Part shown: in pieces, positions 48,220-57,763 of the stretch
How the letters are laid out: the number at the start of each line of letters is the position of its first letter
Numbering within the stretch: the stretch's first letter is position 1
Source of the DNA: JAIOSF01 sp047159865
Lineage (GTDB): Bacteria; Campylobacterota; Campylobacteria; Campylobacterales; Arcobacteraceae
Length of the DNA stretch: 64,000 nucleotides
Direction of reading: 5' to 3'
Assembly: GCF_047159865.1 (NCBI RefSeq)
Contig: NZ_AP038804.1
Location: 1,054,001-1,118,000, forward strand
Made by a program: the position numbers and the translations under genes
The notes under the pieces: generated by a model
Seen by the model: only the letters and a program-made list of their open reading frames with translations
Told to the model about the DNA's origin: nothing
Database searches by the model: none

Positions 48220-48465
48220 TTATGCTTCTATTAGTATATCGTAATCTTCGATTACAGTATTTGCTAAAAGTTGCTCACACATTTTTGTAGCTTCTTCTCT
48301 TGCTTCAGATTCATTAGTACAATTTAGTTCCATTACAATTTGTTTTCCTATTCGAACATCTTTTACAACTTCTTTAAATCCTACTGTATCTAATGTATGA
48401 TGTGCAGCTTTCCCTGCTGAATCTAATACACCTTTTTTAAGTCCTATGTTGATTATTGCTTTCAT
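48220..48465 (-). CDS. purS: Phosphoribosylformylglycinamidine synthase subunit PurS
   Basis: Small structural subunit that bridges PurQ and PurL. The 81-residue protein has the family pattern INIGLKKGVLDSAGKAAHHTL, then VGFKEVVKDVRIGKQIVMEL. It begins 92 bp after purC with its own TATAAT box (48498-48503) and runs into purQ. Confidence 0.95.
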   Translation of the reverse strand: MKAIINIGLKKGVLDSAGKAAHHTLDTVGFKEVVKDVRIGKQIVMELNCTNESEAREEATKMCEQLLANTVIEDYDILIEA

Positions 48466-48497
48466 CTTTTACCTTCTGTATTATATATTATTTTGCG

Positions 48498-48503
48498 ATT
48501 ATA
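48498..48503 (-). promoter_or_regulatory. Probable -10 box for purS-purQ
   Basis: TATAAT on the minus strand within GGCTATAATCGC, 32 bp before the purS ATG. Confidence 0.55.
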
Positions 48504-48557
48504 GCCAAAGTTGCCTTATAACAATTTAGGCAACTTTAAAGTTGTATATTTAAAAAA

Positions 48558-49511
48558 CTATCGTTGTAGACTTTCTAATATTATTTTATAACCATCAAGG
48601 ATCCCATTTTTAATAGAATCTGGAACAACTACTTCTAGCTTTTCTTTAGAAGATAGCTCTTTTGCTTTCTCTTTCCAATTGTCTTTTTTACCAAAATCTC
48701 TTAATATTTGTTTATCCATAGAGATAAAATCACCATTGTCAAAATCTTTTTTTGCAATAAATCTTGAACTTTCCGGTGTTAAAATTTCATCACCAAGTAC
48801 CCATGTCCCATCTGAGTCAACAAATGCTTCAAATTTTGTATCAACAACCACAATTCCACTATCTTGGGCAAATTGTGTGAACTCTTTAAATAACTTTTCT
48901 AAAGTTGTTATAATTTCTGGAAATACTTCTCTCACCTTTGCTGAATTTAAAGGGATGTCTTTTACCCCTTTTGTAGTTGGTGTGAAAATAGGTGTTTCGA
49001 ATTTATGCCATTGGTTTAAGTCAGAAGATAACTCTAATCCATAAGGGTCATTTCCATTTTGACATGCTTCATATAAAGAACCAGTTAAATAGTTTCTAAA
49101 AATAAATTCAAACTGTACAACTTCACCATCGATCTCTGCTTCTAATGGTTTACATAGTTCCATCATTTGACATCTAGGTGCAATCTCTAAAGAACTATCA
49201 ACATTTTCATCTAAAATTGCTGTTTTTATACCCATCTCTCTTGCAAATGCAGCACCATTATTTGAAATAGCTGTTTGATAGATACCCTTACCATCAATCT
49301 CTAAATTTAATGGAATATCAAATACTGAACATCTATCACTTCTTACTAAAAGTACTTTTTGATCAGCTCCTGGACATGTATATAAATCTGCATTTTTTCC
49401 TATATAAAATAAGTTATACCCTAAGTTTTCTAACTCATCGATACCTTTTTGTGTTGTTGTTTTCTTTGATTCTGGCCAAAGTCCAAGTTTTGAAATTTCA
49501 TTTATAGTCAT
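48558..49511 (-). CDS. purC: SAICAR synthase
   Basis: Phosphoribosylaminoimidazole-succinocarboxamide synthase, joining CAIR and aspartate. The 317-residue protein is of the longer type (about 300 residues, as in yeast Ade1), not the 240-residue E. coli form. It shows GKNADLYTC, VLLVRSDRCSVFDIPL, RNYLTGSLYEACQNG and VLGDEILTPESSRF. It starts 12 bp after the ctpA stop; a TATAAT at 49534-49539 inside the end of ctpA could serve as its own promoter. Confidence 0.93.
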   Translation of the reverse strand: MTINEISKLGLWPESKKTTTQKGIDELENLGYNLFYIGKNADLYTCPGADQKVLLVRSDRCSVFDIPLNLEIDGKGIYQTAISNNGAAFAREMGIKTAILDENVDSSLEIAPRCQMMELCKPLEAEIDGEVVQFEFIFRNYLTGSLYEACQNGNDPYGLELSSDLNQWHKFETPIFTPTTKGVKDIPLNSAKVREVFPEIITTLEKLFKEFTQFAQDSGIVVVDTKFEAFVDSDGTWVLGDEILTPESSRFIAKKDFDNGDFISMDKQILRDFGKKDNWKEKAKELSSKEKLEVVVPDSIKNGILDGYKIILESLQR

Positions 49512-49523
49512 ATTTATCCCTTT

Positions 49524-50840
49524 TTAGTTTTGTATTATAGTTAAAGATTTAAGTATATCGATACCGGCTTTGAGTTGATTGTCTTCCATAATCATCTCTT
49601 TTGTGATGATAGTTTTATCTTCTTCATTTTTTGTTTCTTCTTTATCTTCTTTTTTAGAATCATCAGTTACTTTTTCTAGTTCACCTTCAAGATGTTTTCT
49701 CATGTTTGATTCTTTGAGTTTAAAGCTTGATTTTTCTTGTGTCAAAACTTTTCCTGGAAATACTGTGATATCAGGTACTATCCCTTTAGCTTGGATTGTT
49801 CTTCCACTTGGTAAATAATACTTCGCAATTGTAAGTTTGATAGCTTCACTTCCATCATCATTAATAGGAATAATTCTTTGTACTGAACCTTTTCCAAAAG
49901 TTGTTTCTCCAATGATAACAGCTCTTTTCAAATCTTGTAAAGCACCAGATACAATTTCACTTGCACTTGCACTTCCCCCATTTACCAATACAACCATTGG
50001 CACATCGGTTAGCGTTGTAGATGAAGTTGCTTCAAACTCTTCATTTTCGTTATCATCTTTCCCTTTTTGAGAAACAATAATACCTTTATCCACAAATATA
50101 TTTGTAGTATCAATCGCTTGACCTAACTGACCCCCTGGATTATTTCTCAAATCTAAAACAATCCCTTTTGTTGTTTTTTCATACTGTTTGATATATTTTT
50201 TAAGCTCGGAAGCTACTTTCATATCCATAAAAGAGGAGATTCTTAAATATAAAATATCATCATTTATAGTTTTTGCATATACTGACTGAATCTTGATAAT
50301 ATCTCGAACAATATTTATCTCAATTGGCTCTTGAACCCCTTTTCTTACAACAGTAATAGTTATAAGAGTTCCAGGTTTCCCTCTCATGATATCAATGGCA
50401 TCAGATAAGCTCATATTGATAGAAGAAGCATCATCAATTTTTATAATAATATCTCCTGATTTTACTCCCGCTTTATATGCAGGTGTATCATCAATAGGTG
50501 AGATGATAGTTAATGCACCATCTCTTTGTCCTATAACGATTCCAAGTCCACCAAATTCCCCTTTAGTTTCAACCTGCATCTCTTTATATGATTCTTTATT
50601 TAGCATTGAGGAGTGTGCATCAAGCTCATGTAATAGTCCATTAATTGCTTTATCAACTATTTTATCTAGCTTTACATCATCAACATATAAAAGTTCAACG
50701 GCTGCAATAACTTTTTGTAATTTTGTATACGATTCTAGTCGTGTTGGTTCTGGTTCTTCTATCTCTTTTTGGCTTGTATTTTCAGCGAAAAGTAGTGTTG
50801 ATAATAATATCGATACTGAAAATACTAAAAACTTTTTCAT
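49524..50840 (-). CDS. ctpA: C-terminal processing protease (S41 family, CtpA/Prc)
   Basis: Periplasmic serine protease that trims or degrades proteins from the C-terminus. The 438-residue protein has a signal peptide (MKKFLVFSVSILLSTLLFAE), a PDZ domain (about 90-170, GLGIVIGQRDGALTIISPI), and the S41 core with catalytic Ser in VNGGSASASEIVSGALQD and Lys in TTFGKGSVQR. The C-terminal 60 residues are highly charged (KKEDKEETKNEEDK). A TATAAT box lies at 50869-50874. Confidence 0.95.
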   Translation of the reverse strand: MKKFLVFSVSILLSTLLFAENTSQKEIEEPEPTRLESYTKLQKVIAAVELLYVDDVKLDKIVDKAINGLLHELDAHSSMLNKESYKEMQVETKGEFGGLGIVIGQRDGALTIISPIDDTPAYKAGVKSGDIIIKIDDASSINMSLSDAIDIMRGKPGTLITITVVRKGVQEPIEINIVRDIIKIQSVYAKTINDDILYLRISSFMDMKVASELKKYIKQYEKTTKGIVLDLRNNPGGQLGQAIDTTNIFVDKGIIVSQKGKDDNENEEFEATSSTTLTDVPMVVLVNGGSASASEIVSGALQDLKRAVIIGETTFGKGSVQRIIPINDDGSEAIKLTIAKYYLPSGRTIQAKGIVPDITVFPGKVLTQEKSSFKLKESNMRKHLEGELEKVTDDSKKEDKEETKNEEDKTIITKEMIMEDNQLKAGIDILKSLTIIQN

Positions 50841-50868
50841 ATGTTTCTATCCTTTAGATTTTTATTTA

Positions 50869-50874
50869 ATTATA
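50869..50874 (-). promoter_or_regulatory. Probable -10 box for ctpA
   Basis: TATAAT on the minus strand in AGCTATAATTAA, 28 bp before the ctpA ATG, in the 90-bp divergent gap with mscS. Confidence 0.55.
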
Positions 50875-50886
50875 GCTAATTAATGA

Positions 50887-50892
50887 TATAAT
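50887..50892 (+). promoter_or_regulatory. Probable -10 box for the mscS operon
   Basis: TATAAT in AATGATATAATAAG, 38 bp before the mscS ATG. It lies 12 bp from the divergent ctpA -10 box, so the two promoters must compete for or share upstream sequence. Confidence 0.55.
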
Positions 50893-50930
50893 AAGTCTTT
50901 AACAAATTTGAATTACAGGGACTAACTACT

Positions 50931-51749
50931 ATGGAAAAAGAACTTGAAAGTATGCAACAGTTTTACAATATTATTATAGAATTTTTTGTAAATTATAGTT
51001 TTCAAATTATAGGCGCAATAATAATACTTTTTATAGGTTTTTTTATTGCTAAGAGAGTTGCTGGTTTTATTGAAAAATTTTGTCTTCACAAAAATATGGA
51101 TGAAACGCTTGTAAGATTTATCGCTTTAACTGTCAAAATTACAATAATTGCAGGAGTTGCAATTATTGCCTTAGGAAAGTTAGGAATTGCTATTACCCCT
51201 TTTGTTGCTGCAATTGGTGCTCTTTCTTTGGGAGCGGGATTGGCATTGCAAGGGTTACTTTCAAATTTTGGAGCAGGGGTATCTATAATCGCTACTCGAC
51301 CATTTGTTGTTGGAAACACCATCACAATTCAAGGATACACAGGAGTTGTGAAAATAATAAAATTAGCTTATACTGTTTTAGAAACAGAAGATAAAGAGCA
51401 AATAACTATTCCTAATAAGCATATTGTAGGTGAAATACTTTGTAACTCTTTTGAGTACACAATTGTAGAGATGAGTGTTGGAATTGAATACGATAGTGAT
51501 CCTAAAAAAGCAATCACAATTATTTCAGAGGTTTTAGAAGGTTTTGAAGAGATCTCAAAAGAGGTAAAAGCACAAGTAGGTATAAAAGAGTTTGCTGATG
51601 CATCTATTAATATAGAGCTTCGATATTGGGCATTAACTCAACAATACAATGAAGTACAATATAAAGTAAATCTTGCTGTTTTTGAAGCACTCAAGGAAAA
51701 TAATATCACTATACCATTTCCAACTATAAACATAGTAAGAGATTCATAA
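50931..51749 (+). CDS. mscS: Small-conductance mechanosensitive channel MscS
   Basis: Stretch-activated channel that releases solutes on osmotic downshock. The 272-residue protein has the standard three helices (about 22-43, 62-85, 89-115), the pore helix GALSLGAGLALQGLLSNFGAG and the beta-domain start RPFVVGNTITIQGYTG. Length is near that of E. coli MscS (286). The DUF748 gene follows 13 bp after. Confidence 0.95.
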   Translation: MEKELESMQQFYNIIIEFFVNYSFQIIGAIIILFIGFFIAKRVAGFIEKFCLHKNMDETLVRFIALTVKITIIAGVAIIALGKLGIAITPFVAAIGALSLGAGLALQGLLSNFGAGVSIIATRPFVVGNTITIQGYTGVVKIIKLAYTVLETEDKEQITIPNKHIVGEILCNSFEYTIVEMSVGIEYDSDPKKAITIISEVLEGFEEISKEVKAQVGIKEFADASINIELRYWALTQQYNEVQYKVNLAVFEALKENNITIPFPTINIVRDS

Positions 51750-51762
51750 AAAGGGGCAAATT

Positions 51763-54210
51763 ATGAAAATATTTTTCCAGCCATTGTTAAAAAAAACAAT
51801 AATTGTTTTATTGTTTTTATATTCTTTTTTAGGTTTTATGATTATCCCTTACTTAATACAAAGCAATTTAACTTCTATTGTTAAAAAACAGTTAAATGCT
51901 GATGCTTATTTAGGAAGCGTGCATATCAATCCTTTTACATTTGAAGTGCAACTTAAAAATTTTCTTTTAAAAGATGAAACAGGAAAAACACTTTTTTATT
52001 TTGGAAAACTAAATTTTAATTTTGAGCTTTTAAATTTACTTCAAAATGAGATAAAATTAAAAAACTTGCTTCTTGATAATGTAAAAAGTTCTTTAGTCTT
52101 AGATAAAGATAACACCTTTAACTTTAATCATATTTTAACACACATCGCAAAAAATACACCAAAAGAAAAAAATGTAAAAGTAGAAACAAAATCATCATTT
52201 CTTTTCAGTTTAGATACTGTTGATCTTACAAATATCAGAATAAAGTTTATTGATGAATTGCAATCGAGCTCCTCTAGTCTATCCATCAACACTCTTTCAA
52301 GTAAAATCAAACTATCACAAAGAGATGATTCTCTTAACCTAAATATAGATAATTTTAATCTCAAAGTTCCACAAATGAGTTTTTTGGATCAGCGATTTGA
52401 AATAGAGATGAAAGATCTGCATCATTCAATCAAAAATATAAATTTGACTCAATCAGACTTGACCACTTATACAATAGATGATTTGATTCTTACCACTAAA
52501 AGTTTGAGTTTTAAAGATAAAGAAAAAAATATTGTAGAACCTTTACTTTTTACTAATTTTTCTTTATCATCAAATAAGTTTTCAAATACAAAAGAACAAG
52601 AAAATAAAGTGAACTTATCAATAGATACACCAAAGAATGGATTGATAAAAGTATCTACAGATATAGCCCTATCTCCTTTAAGTGTTGAAGGCAAAGGAAG
52701 TATTGAAAACTTTAATATTGTGCCATATCAAAACTATATCAAGGATTTTATTCATCTTGATATCAAAAGTACCAAGATAAATACAAACGCTGATTTTAGC
52801 ATTACAAATTCTACTCAAAATGTGCTTATTGATGGAGATATTTCAGATATAAATCTGTACCACGATAAGACAAAAAAACAGCTTTTGAAACTTGAAAATA
52901 TAAATTTAAATAAAGTAAAATACACAAATAACAATTTGATGATAGATGAAATTATTTTAGATACTTTTTCTACAAAATTTCAAATAGCAAAAGATAAAAC
53001 AACCAATTTTGACAACCTTATAGTTTCAAAAGAAGAAACAGAGGGTGAACAAAAAGAGGAACAAACAAGTCCAAGTTCTTTTTTATATCATATTAAAAAA
53101 ATAGAGTTCAAAAATGGAAAGGTTGCATTTTCAGATTATTCTCTTCCTTTAAATTTTGATACAGATATTCATCATATGAATACTACACTAGAAGATATCT
53201 CTTCCTCAAATCAAAAAACTGATATTATATTTCAAGGTGTAGTTGAAAAGTATGGAACTGCCAAAATAAAAGCAACAACAATTTTTTCAGATGTTAAAGA
53301 AAAAACTGAGGTTTTGGTTAGTTTTGAAAACATAGATGTTAGTTCATATTCACCATATTCAGGAAAATTTATAGGACGCAAAATATCAGATGGAAGACTC
53401 TGGTTGGATTTAAATTATAAAATTCAAAATGGTCAACTTCAAAGTACAAATAATATGAAAATAAAAGATTTAACTTTGGGAGATGATGTAAATAGTACAG
53501 ATGCTCTTAATTTACCAGTAGGTTTAGCAATAGCACTTTTAGAAGATAGTAATGGATTGATTGAACTTGATGTGCCAATTGTTGGAGATATGAACAATCC
53601 TGAGTTTCAGTTAGGTGGAGTTATTTGGAAAACAGTTAAAAATATCATTACCAATATTGTATCGGCACCATTTAAATTTTTAGGCTCACTTCTTGGTATA
53701 GAGTCAGAGGAATTAGGGGAAATAGAATTTCAGTTTGCCAAATCAGATATTCAAGCTCCTCAAAAGCAAAAACTCGATCAGCTTGTAACAATATTAAACA
53801 AAAAAAAGAAACTAGTTCTTGTTTTAGAACCATCTTATGATAAAAAAAGAGATAGTTTATTTATCATAGAACAAAAATTTGAACAACTTGTAAAATCAAA
53901 AGATAAAATCAAAAAGATTGAAGATATTTTTATAGCAAAATTTGGGAAAGATAATTTTCTAAAAGTTCAGATAAATAGTGAAAAAGATAAATTTATAGAT
54001 ATACTTTCATCTAAAATAAAAAAAACAATAGTTGTAGAAGATTATGAGCTTCAAAAGTTAGCAAAACAAAGAGTACTTAACTTGCAAAATTATTTTGTAT
54101 CTCATAAGTTAACATTAGATAAAATCCAAATTAAAAATAAAGTAATCAATAAAGAGTCATCAAGTGATGGAGTGTTTACTTTACAATTAGAATTAAATAT
54201 AAAAGATTAA
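51763..54210 (+). CDS. DUF748-family envelope protein (AsmA-like)
   Basis: An 815-residue protein with one N-terminal membrane helix (about 10-32, TIIVLLFLYSFLGFMIIPYL) and a very long extracytoplasmic beta-rich body. The block YSPYSGKFIGRKISDGRLWLDL and the DLPVGLAIALLEDSNGLIELDVPI-like region near 585 are hallmarks of DUF748; the C-terminal 150 residues are helical and charged. AsmA-like proteins are linked to lipid transport or outer-membrane assembly, but this family is uncharacterised. It lies between mscS (13 bp) and tgt (2 bp). Confidence 0.87.
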   Translation: MKIFFQPLLKKTIIVLLFLYSFLGFMIIPYLIQSNLTSIVKKQLNADAYLGSVHINPFTFEVQLKNFLLKDETGKTLFYFGKLNFNFELLNLLQNEIKLKNLLLDNVKSSLVLDKDNTFNFNHILTHIAKNTPKEKNVKVETKSSFLFSLDTVDLTNIRIKFIDELQSSSSSLSINTLSSKIKLSQRDDSLNLNIDNFNLKVPQMSFLDQRFEIEMKDLHHSIKNINLTQSDLTTYTIDDLILTTKSLSFKDKEKNIVEPLLFTNFSLSSNKFSNTKEQENKVNLSIDTPKNGLIKVSTDIALSPLSVEGKGSIENFNIVPYQNYIKDFIHLDIKSTKINTNADFSITNSTQNVLIDGDISDINLYHDKTKKQLLKLENINLNKVKYTNNNLMIDEIILDTFSTKFQIAKDKTTNFDNLIVSKEETEGEQKEEQTSPSSFLYHIKKIEFKNGKVAFSDYSLPLNFDTDIHHMNTTLEDISSSNQKTDIIFQGVVEKYGTAKIKATTIFSDVKEKTEVLVSFENIDVSSYSPYSGKFIGRKISDGRLWLDLNYKIQNGQLQSTNNMKIKDLTLGDDVNSTDALNLPVGLAIALLEDSNGLIELDVPIVGDMNNPEFQLGGVIWKTVKNIITNIVSAPFKFLGSLLGIESEELGEIEFQFAKSDIQAPQKQKLDQLVTILNKKKKLVLVLEPSYDKKRDSLFIIEQKFEQLVKSKDKIKKIEDIFIAKFGKDNFLKVQINSEKDKFIDILSSKIKKTIVVEDYELQKLAKQRVLNLQNYFVSHKLTLDKIQIKNKVINKESSSDGVFTLQLELNIKD

Positions 54211-54212
54211 AA

Positions 54213-55346
54213 ATGAAATTTAAATTAGACGCAACAAGTGGAAATGCAAGAGCAACCACATTAACTATGAGCCATGGTGAGGTACAAACTCCTGTATTTA
54301 TGCCAGTAGGTACACAAGCCAGTGTAAAAGCACTTGACCATAACGATATGCTCAATCTTGGAGCTAAAATAATACTAGGAAATACATATCATATGTATTT
54401 AAGACCAGGTAGTCCTACAATTAAAAAAATGGGTGGTTTACATGGTTTTTCAAAATTTCCAAATAACTTTCTGACCGATTCTGGTGGATTTCAAGCATTT
54501 AGTTTAAGAAAATTAGATGGAAAAAATGGTAAACCAGATCCAAATGGTATCACTTTCAAATCTCATATAGATGGAAGTCTACATTACTTTACACCAAAAA
54601 GTGTACTTGATGCACAATATGATTTTAACAGTGATATTATGATGATTTTGGATGATTTAGTTGCTTTGCCAAATACTCAAGAACGAATCAATCTAAGTAT
54701 CGAAAGAACAACACAATGGGCAAAAGAAGCTATAGAATATCATATGGCTCAAAAAGAAAAAGGGATAGGAGTAGGTCAAAATATATTTGCTATTATTCAA
54801 GGTGGAACAGATAAAGAATTTAGAAAAAAATCTGCTACTGAACTGTGTGCTTTGACTGATTATGATGGTTTTGCTATTGGTGGATTAAGTGTTGGTGAGC
54901 TAAATAACGAGATGTACGATACAGTTGAGTGGACTACACAATTTATGCCAAAAGACAAACCTAGATACCTAATGGGAGTAGGGACTCCTGAAGATTTAAT
55001 AGAAAATATTGATCGTGGTGTTGATATGTTTGATTGTGTTATGCCTACAAGAAATGCTCGAAATGGTACTTTATTTACTACTTTTGGAAGACTAAATATT
55101 AGAGGGGCAAAATTTAAAGAAGATCCTAAGCCTATTGATGAAGCTTGTGAATGTTATACATGTCAAAACTATTCAAGAGCTTACTTAAATCACCTTTATA
55201 GAAGTGGAGAGATGACTTATTTTAGACTGGCTTCATTACATAACTTGCACTACTACTTAAATCTTATGAGAGAAGCTAGAGAAGCTATCTTAAACGACAA
55301 TTGGGTACAATTCAAAAATGATTTTTATAAAAAGAGAGAAAAATAA
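54213..55346 (+). CDS. tgt: Queuine tRNA-ribosyltransferase
   Basis: Exchanges guanine-34 for preQ1 in tRNAs with GUN anticodons. The 377-residue TIM barrel has MPVGTQASVKAL, the nucleophilic Asp region FDCVMPTRNARNG, substrate Asp in LTDSGGFQAFSL, GGLSVGE and the zinc ligands CECYTCQNYSRAYLNHL. All catalytic positions are present. gatC begins at its last base. Confidence 0.96.
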   Translation: MKFKLDATSGNARATTLTMSHGEVQTPVFMPVGTQASVKALDHNDMLNLGAKIILGNTYHMYLRPGSPTIKKMGGLHGFSKFPNNFLTDSGGFQAFSLRKLDGKNGKPDPNGITFKSHIDGSLHYFTPKSVLDAQYDFNSDIMMILDDLVALPNTQERINLSIERTTQWAKEAIEYHMAQKEKGIGVGQNIFAIIQGGTDKEFRKKSATELCALTDYDGFAIGGLSVGELNNEMYDTVEWTTQFMPKDKPRYLMGVGTPEDLIENIDRGVDMFDCVMPTRNARNGTLFTTFGRLNIRGAKFKEDPKPIDEACECYTCQNYSRAYLNHLYRSGEMTYFRLASLHNLHYYLNLMREAREAILNDNWVQFKNDFYKKREK

Positions 55347-55636
55347 TGACAATTGATAATACAACAATAGATAAATTAGCTAAATTATCATCACTTACAA
55401 TCGAAGATGACAGAAAAGAAGCTCTAGGAAAAGAGCTTGAAGATATTGTAACTTTTGTTGAAAATCTTAATGAGATTGATGTAAGTCATGTTGATGCGAC
55501 ATTTACTACAATTGAAGGTGGTCAACCATTACGAGAAGACAATTCATGTAAAGAAGATGGACTTAGAGATAGAATTATGAACAATGCACCTAAAAGTGCC
55601 GATAATCATTTTATAGTACCTACAATTATAGAATAG
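55346..55636 (+). CDS. gatC: Aspartyl/glutamyl-tRNA amidotransferase subunit C
   Basis: Small subunit that stabilises the GatA-GatB interface. The 96-residue protein has IDKLAKLSSLTIEDDRKEALGKELEDIVTFVENLNEID (pattern ends diagnostic) and the final motif PLREDN...IMNNAPKSADNHFIVPTIIE-like tail. It overlaps tgt by one base. gatB is at 39683, so the complex is encoded at scattered loci. Confidence 0.94.
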   Translation: MTIDNTTIDKLAKLSSLTIEDDRKEALGKELEDIVTFVENLNEIDVSHVDATFTTIEGGQPLREDNSCKEDGLRDRIMNNAPKSADNHFIVPTIIE

Positions 55637-55646
55637 GTTTCATAAG

Positions 55647-56009
55647 ATGATAAATATTTATGGAATAAAAACTTGTTCAACAGTGAGAAAAGCTATCAAG
55701 TTTTGTAAAGATAATAACTTAGAGCATACATTTTTTGATTTTAGAGCAGAACCTTTAAGTGAAGAAAAAGTAAAATATTTCGCATCAAAAGTAGATATTA
55801 ATTTGTTATTTAATAATCGAGGAACAAAATATAAAGACTTAGGTTTAAAAGAATTGAATTTAGATGAAGCTGGAAAATTAGAATGGCTAATCAAAGAAAA
55901 TATGCTTCTAAAAAGACCAGTTATCGAATATAGTAAAAATGAAGAGAATAAAGTATTAGTAGCTTTTAATGAAGAAACTTACAATAATGAGCTTCTAAAT
56001 AACGAATAA
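55647..56009 (+). CDS. Spx/MgsR (ArsC-fold, YffB-like) family protein
   Basis: A 120-residue thioredoxin-fold protein of the ArsC superfamily with the motif YGIKTCSTVRKAIKFC (Cys near 9, a second Cys at 19) and the family segment LLFNNRGTKYKDLGL. The C-terminal arginine (LKRPVIEY) is present. Proteins of this YffB type have no established arsenate activity. It follows gatC by 10 bp. It differs clearly from the ArsC-like gene at 34006. Confidence 0.8.
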   Translation: MINIYGIKTCSTVRKAIKFCKDNNLEHTFFDFRAEPLSEEKVKYFASKVDINLLFNNRGTKYKDLGLKELNLDEAGKLEWLIKENMLLKRPVIEYSKNEENKVLVAFNEETYNNELLNNE

Positions 56010-56024
56010 ACTTGTTTAGTATAA

Positions 56025-56049
56025 GATGAAAGGAGTTTATCCTCTCATC
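56025..56049. terminator. Hairpin after the Spx-like gene
   Basis: Arms GATGAAAGGA (56025-56034) and TCCTCTCATC (56040-56049) pair with one mismatch around a 5-nt loop, between the convergent Spx-like and 38-residue genes. ACTTTT follows. Confidence 0.45.
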
Positions 56050-56153
56050 ACTTTTCCGTAGTTATTTGTAGCATCTCTGCTACCACCCATGTTTCCAGTT
56101 GCAATCATACCTACGATTACTACTACAATTGCAATACCGATCCATTTTACCAT
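56037..56153 (-). CDS. 38-residue single-pass membrane protein downstream of argS, unknown
   Basis: A tiny frame from ATG 56153 to TAA 56037. The ribosome-binding site AAGGAGGT lies inside the last codons of argS, so translation should follow argS. The product has one hydrophobic helix (VKWIGIAIVVVIVGMIATG, about 2-20) and a short polar tail rich in Gly, Asn and Arg (GGSRDATNNYGKVMRG). No family is recognised; the excellent ribosome-binding site and clean membrane helix argue that it is real. Confidence 0.6.
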   Translation of the reverse strand: MVKWIGIAIVVVIVGMIATGNMGGSRDATNNYGKVMRG

Positions 56154-56154
56154 G

Positions 56155-57744
56155 TTACATTACCTCCTTTGCATTTATTCCTAAAACTTTTAGACCTGTT
56201 CTAATTGATAAAGCAACCATACTTAAAACTTTTAAATATTGGTTTTGCTCATCTAATCCTACAATTCTATGCTCATTATAAAACTTATGTGTCATAGCAC
56301 TTAGACCATGTAAATAGTCTGTAATTTTTTGCATATCTCGCTTGTCAAAAGCTTCATTAAGTACTGTACTTAAAAGTAAAGCTTCATATACTAAATCTTT
56401 TGCATCTTGATTGATAGCTTCAATAGAAGAGTTTTTTACATCTTCAGTTGTAACTTCAGCTTTTTTAAATAACTGATTAATTCTAGCATGTGCATAATTA
56501 ATATAAAATACAGGATTTGAACTATCATTATTTTTTAATAAATCAATATCAAACTCTAAATGAGTATCACTCTTTTTCGTTAAAAATACAAATCGTAAAG
56601 AATCCGCACCAATCTCTTCAACAATATCACTCATTAAAATAACAGTACCAGCTCTTTTACTCATTTTGTATGGTTGTCCACCTTGAAGTAGGGCTACCAT
56701 TTGAGAAAGTAAAATCTCTAATTTTGAAGAATCATTTCCTAAAAACTCGATTGCTGCTTTTACTCTTTTGATATATCCATGATGATCAGCACCCCAGATA
56801 TTGATATATCTATCATATTTTCTATCATATTTATCTTTATGATAAATTATATCTCCAGCAAGATATGTAGGTATACCATTTTCTCTTACTACAACTCTAT
56901 CTGAATCATCACCATGATCCGTTGAACGGATGAAATCTTTTCCATCTTTATTGTAGATACTTCCGTTTGATTCTAAAACAGCTTTTGTTGATTCCCAATT
57001 TACATAGAGTGATTTTTCACTTACATAGTTATCAAAAGAAACACCTAAATCTGCCATGTCTTTTTTGATGATTTTAAGAACTTCATCTTTAGCAAATAAA
57101 GCTAACTCTTCATCTTTTGAAGGGTCATTGAAAACATCTTTTCCATAGAGTTCTACACATTTTTGTGCGATATCTATCAGATAGTCTCCTCTATAAAATT
57201 GTTCTGGGTATTCAACTTCTTCTTTTAAGATATACTCTTTTGCAGCAAGATTTAATGATATAGCTAATAGTTGCATCTGTGCACCTGCATCATTTACATA
57301 ATATTCGCTAGTTACATCATATCCTAAATACTTTCCAACTTTAAATAAAGCATCCCCAAATACTGCACCACGAGCATGACCAATATGTAAAGGACCTGTA
57401 GGATTTGCACTTACGAACTCTAAAAGAATTTTTTCATTTTTTGTTTCACCTTTTGCAAACTCTTCTTGCAAAGATAAAGCAGTATCGATTTGTGAAGTTA
57501 AAAAATCATTTGATAATTTGAAGTTAACAAAACCTTTTATAGCAACAACACTTTCAAAAATAGTACTATTTTCAAACTTACTTGCTAAATCTTCTGCGAT
57601 CATCATAGGATTTTTTCTTAACTCTTTAGCTAATGAAAAAGCAACTGGTGTCGCAAAATGTCCTAAAGTTATATCTTTAGGTTTTTCAAGAACAACAACT
57701 CTATCTAATACTTCTTCTATATGTTTTTTTACTGTATTTTGCAC
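56155..57744 (-). CDS. argS: Arginine--tRNA ligase
   Basis: Class I synthetase that charges tRNA(Arg). The 529-residue protein has an N-terminal Add-1 type domain (about 1-100), the HIGH motif in NPTGPLHIGHARGAVFGD, the GQPYKMSKRAGTVI motif (KMSKR) and the C-terminal anticodon-binding DALR domain. It follows tatA by 19 bp, a common order in Campylobacterota. A 38-residue membrane protein gene starts 1 bp after its stop. Confidence 0.97.
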   Translation of the reverse strand: MQNTVKKHIEEVLDRVVVLEKPKDITLGHFATPVAFSLAKELRKNPMMIAEDLASKFENSTIFESVVAIKGFVNFKLSNDFLTSQIDTALSLQEEFAKGETKNEKILLEFVSANPTGPLHIGHARGAVFGDALFKVGKYLGYDVTSEYYVNDAGAQMQLLAISLNLAAKEYILKEEVEYPEQFYRGDYLIDIAQKCVELYGKDVFNDPSKDEELALFAKDEVLKIIKKDMADLGVSFDNYVSEKSLYVNWESTKAVLESNGSIYNKDGKDFIRSTDHGDDSDRVVVRENGIPTYLAGDIIYHKDKYDRKYDRYINIWGADHHGYIKRVKAAIEFLGNDSSKLEILLSQMVALLQGGQPYKMSKRAGTVILMSDIVEEIGADSLRFVFLTKKSDTHLEFDIDLLKNNDSSNPVFYINYAHARINQLFKKAEVTTEDVKNSSIEAINQDAKDLVYEALLLSTVLNEAFDKRDMQKITDYLHGLSAMTHKFYNEHRIVGLDEQNQYLKVLSMVALSIRTGLKVLGINAKEVM

Positions 57745-57763
57745 TTCAAATAACTCTTTGTTC

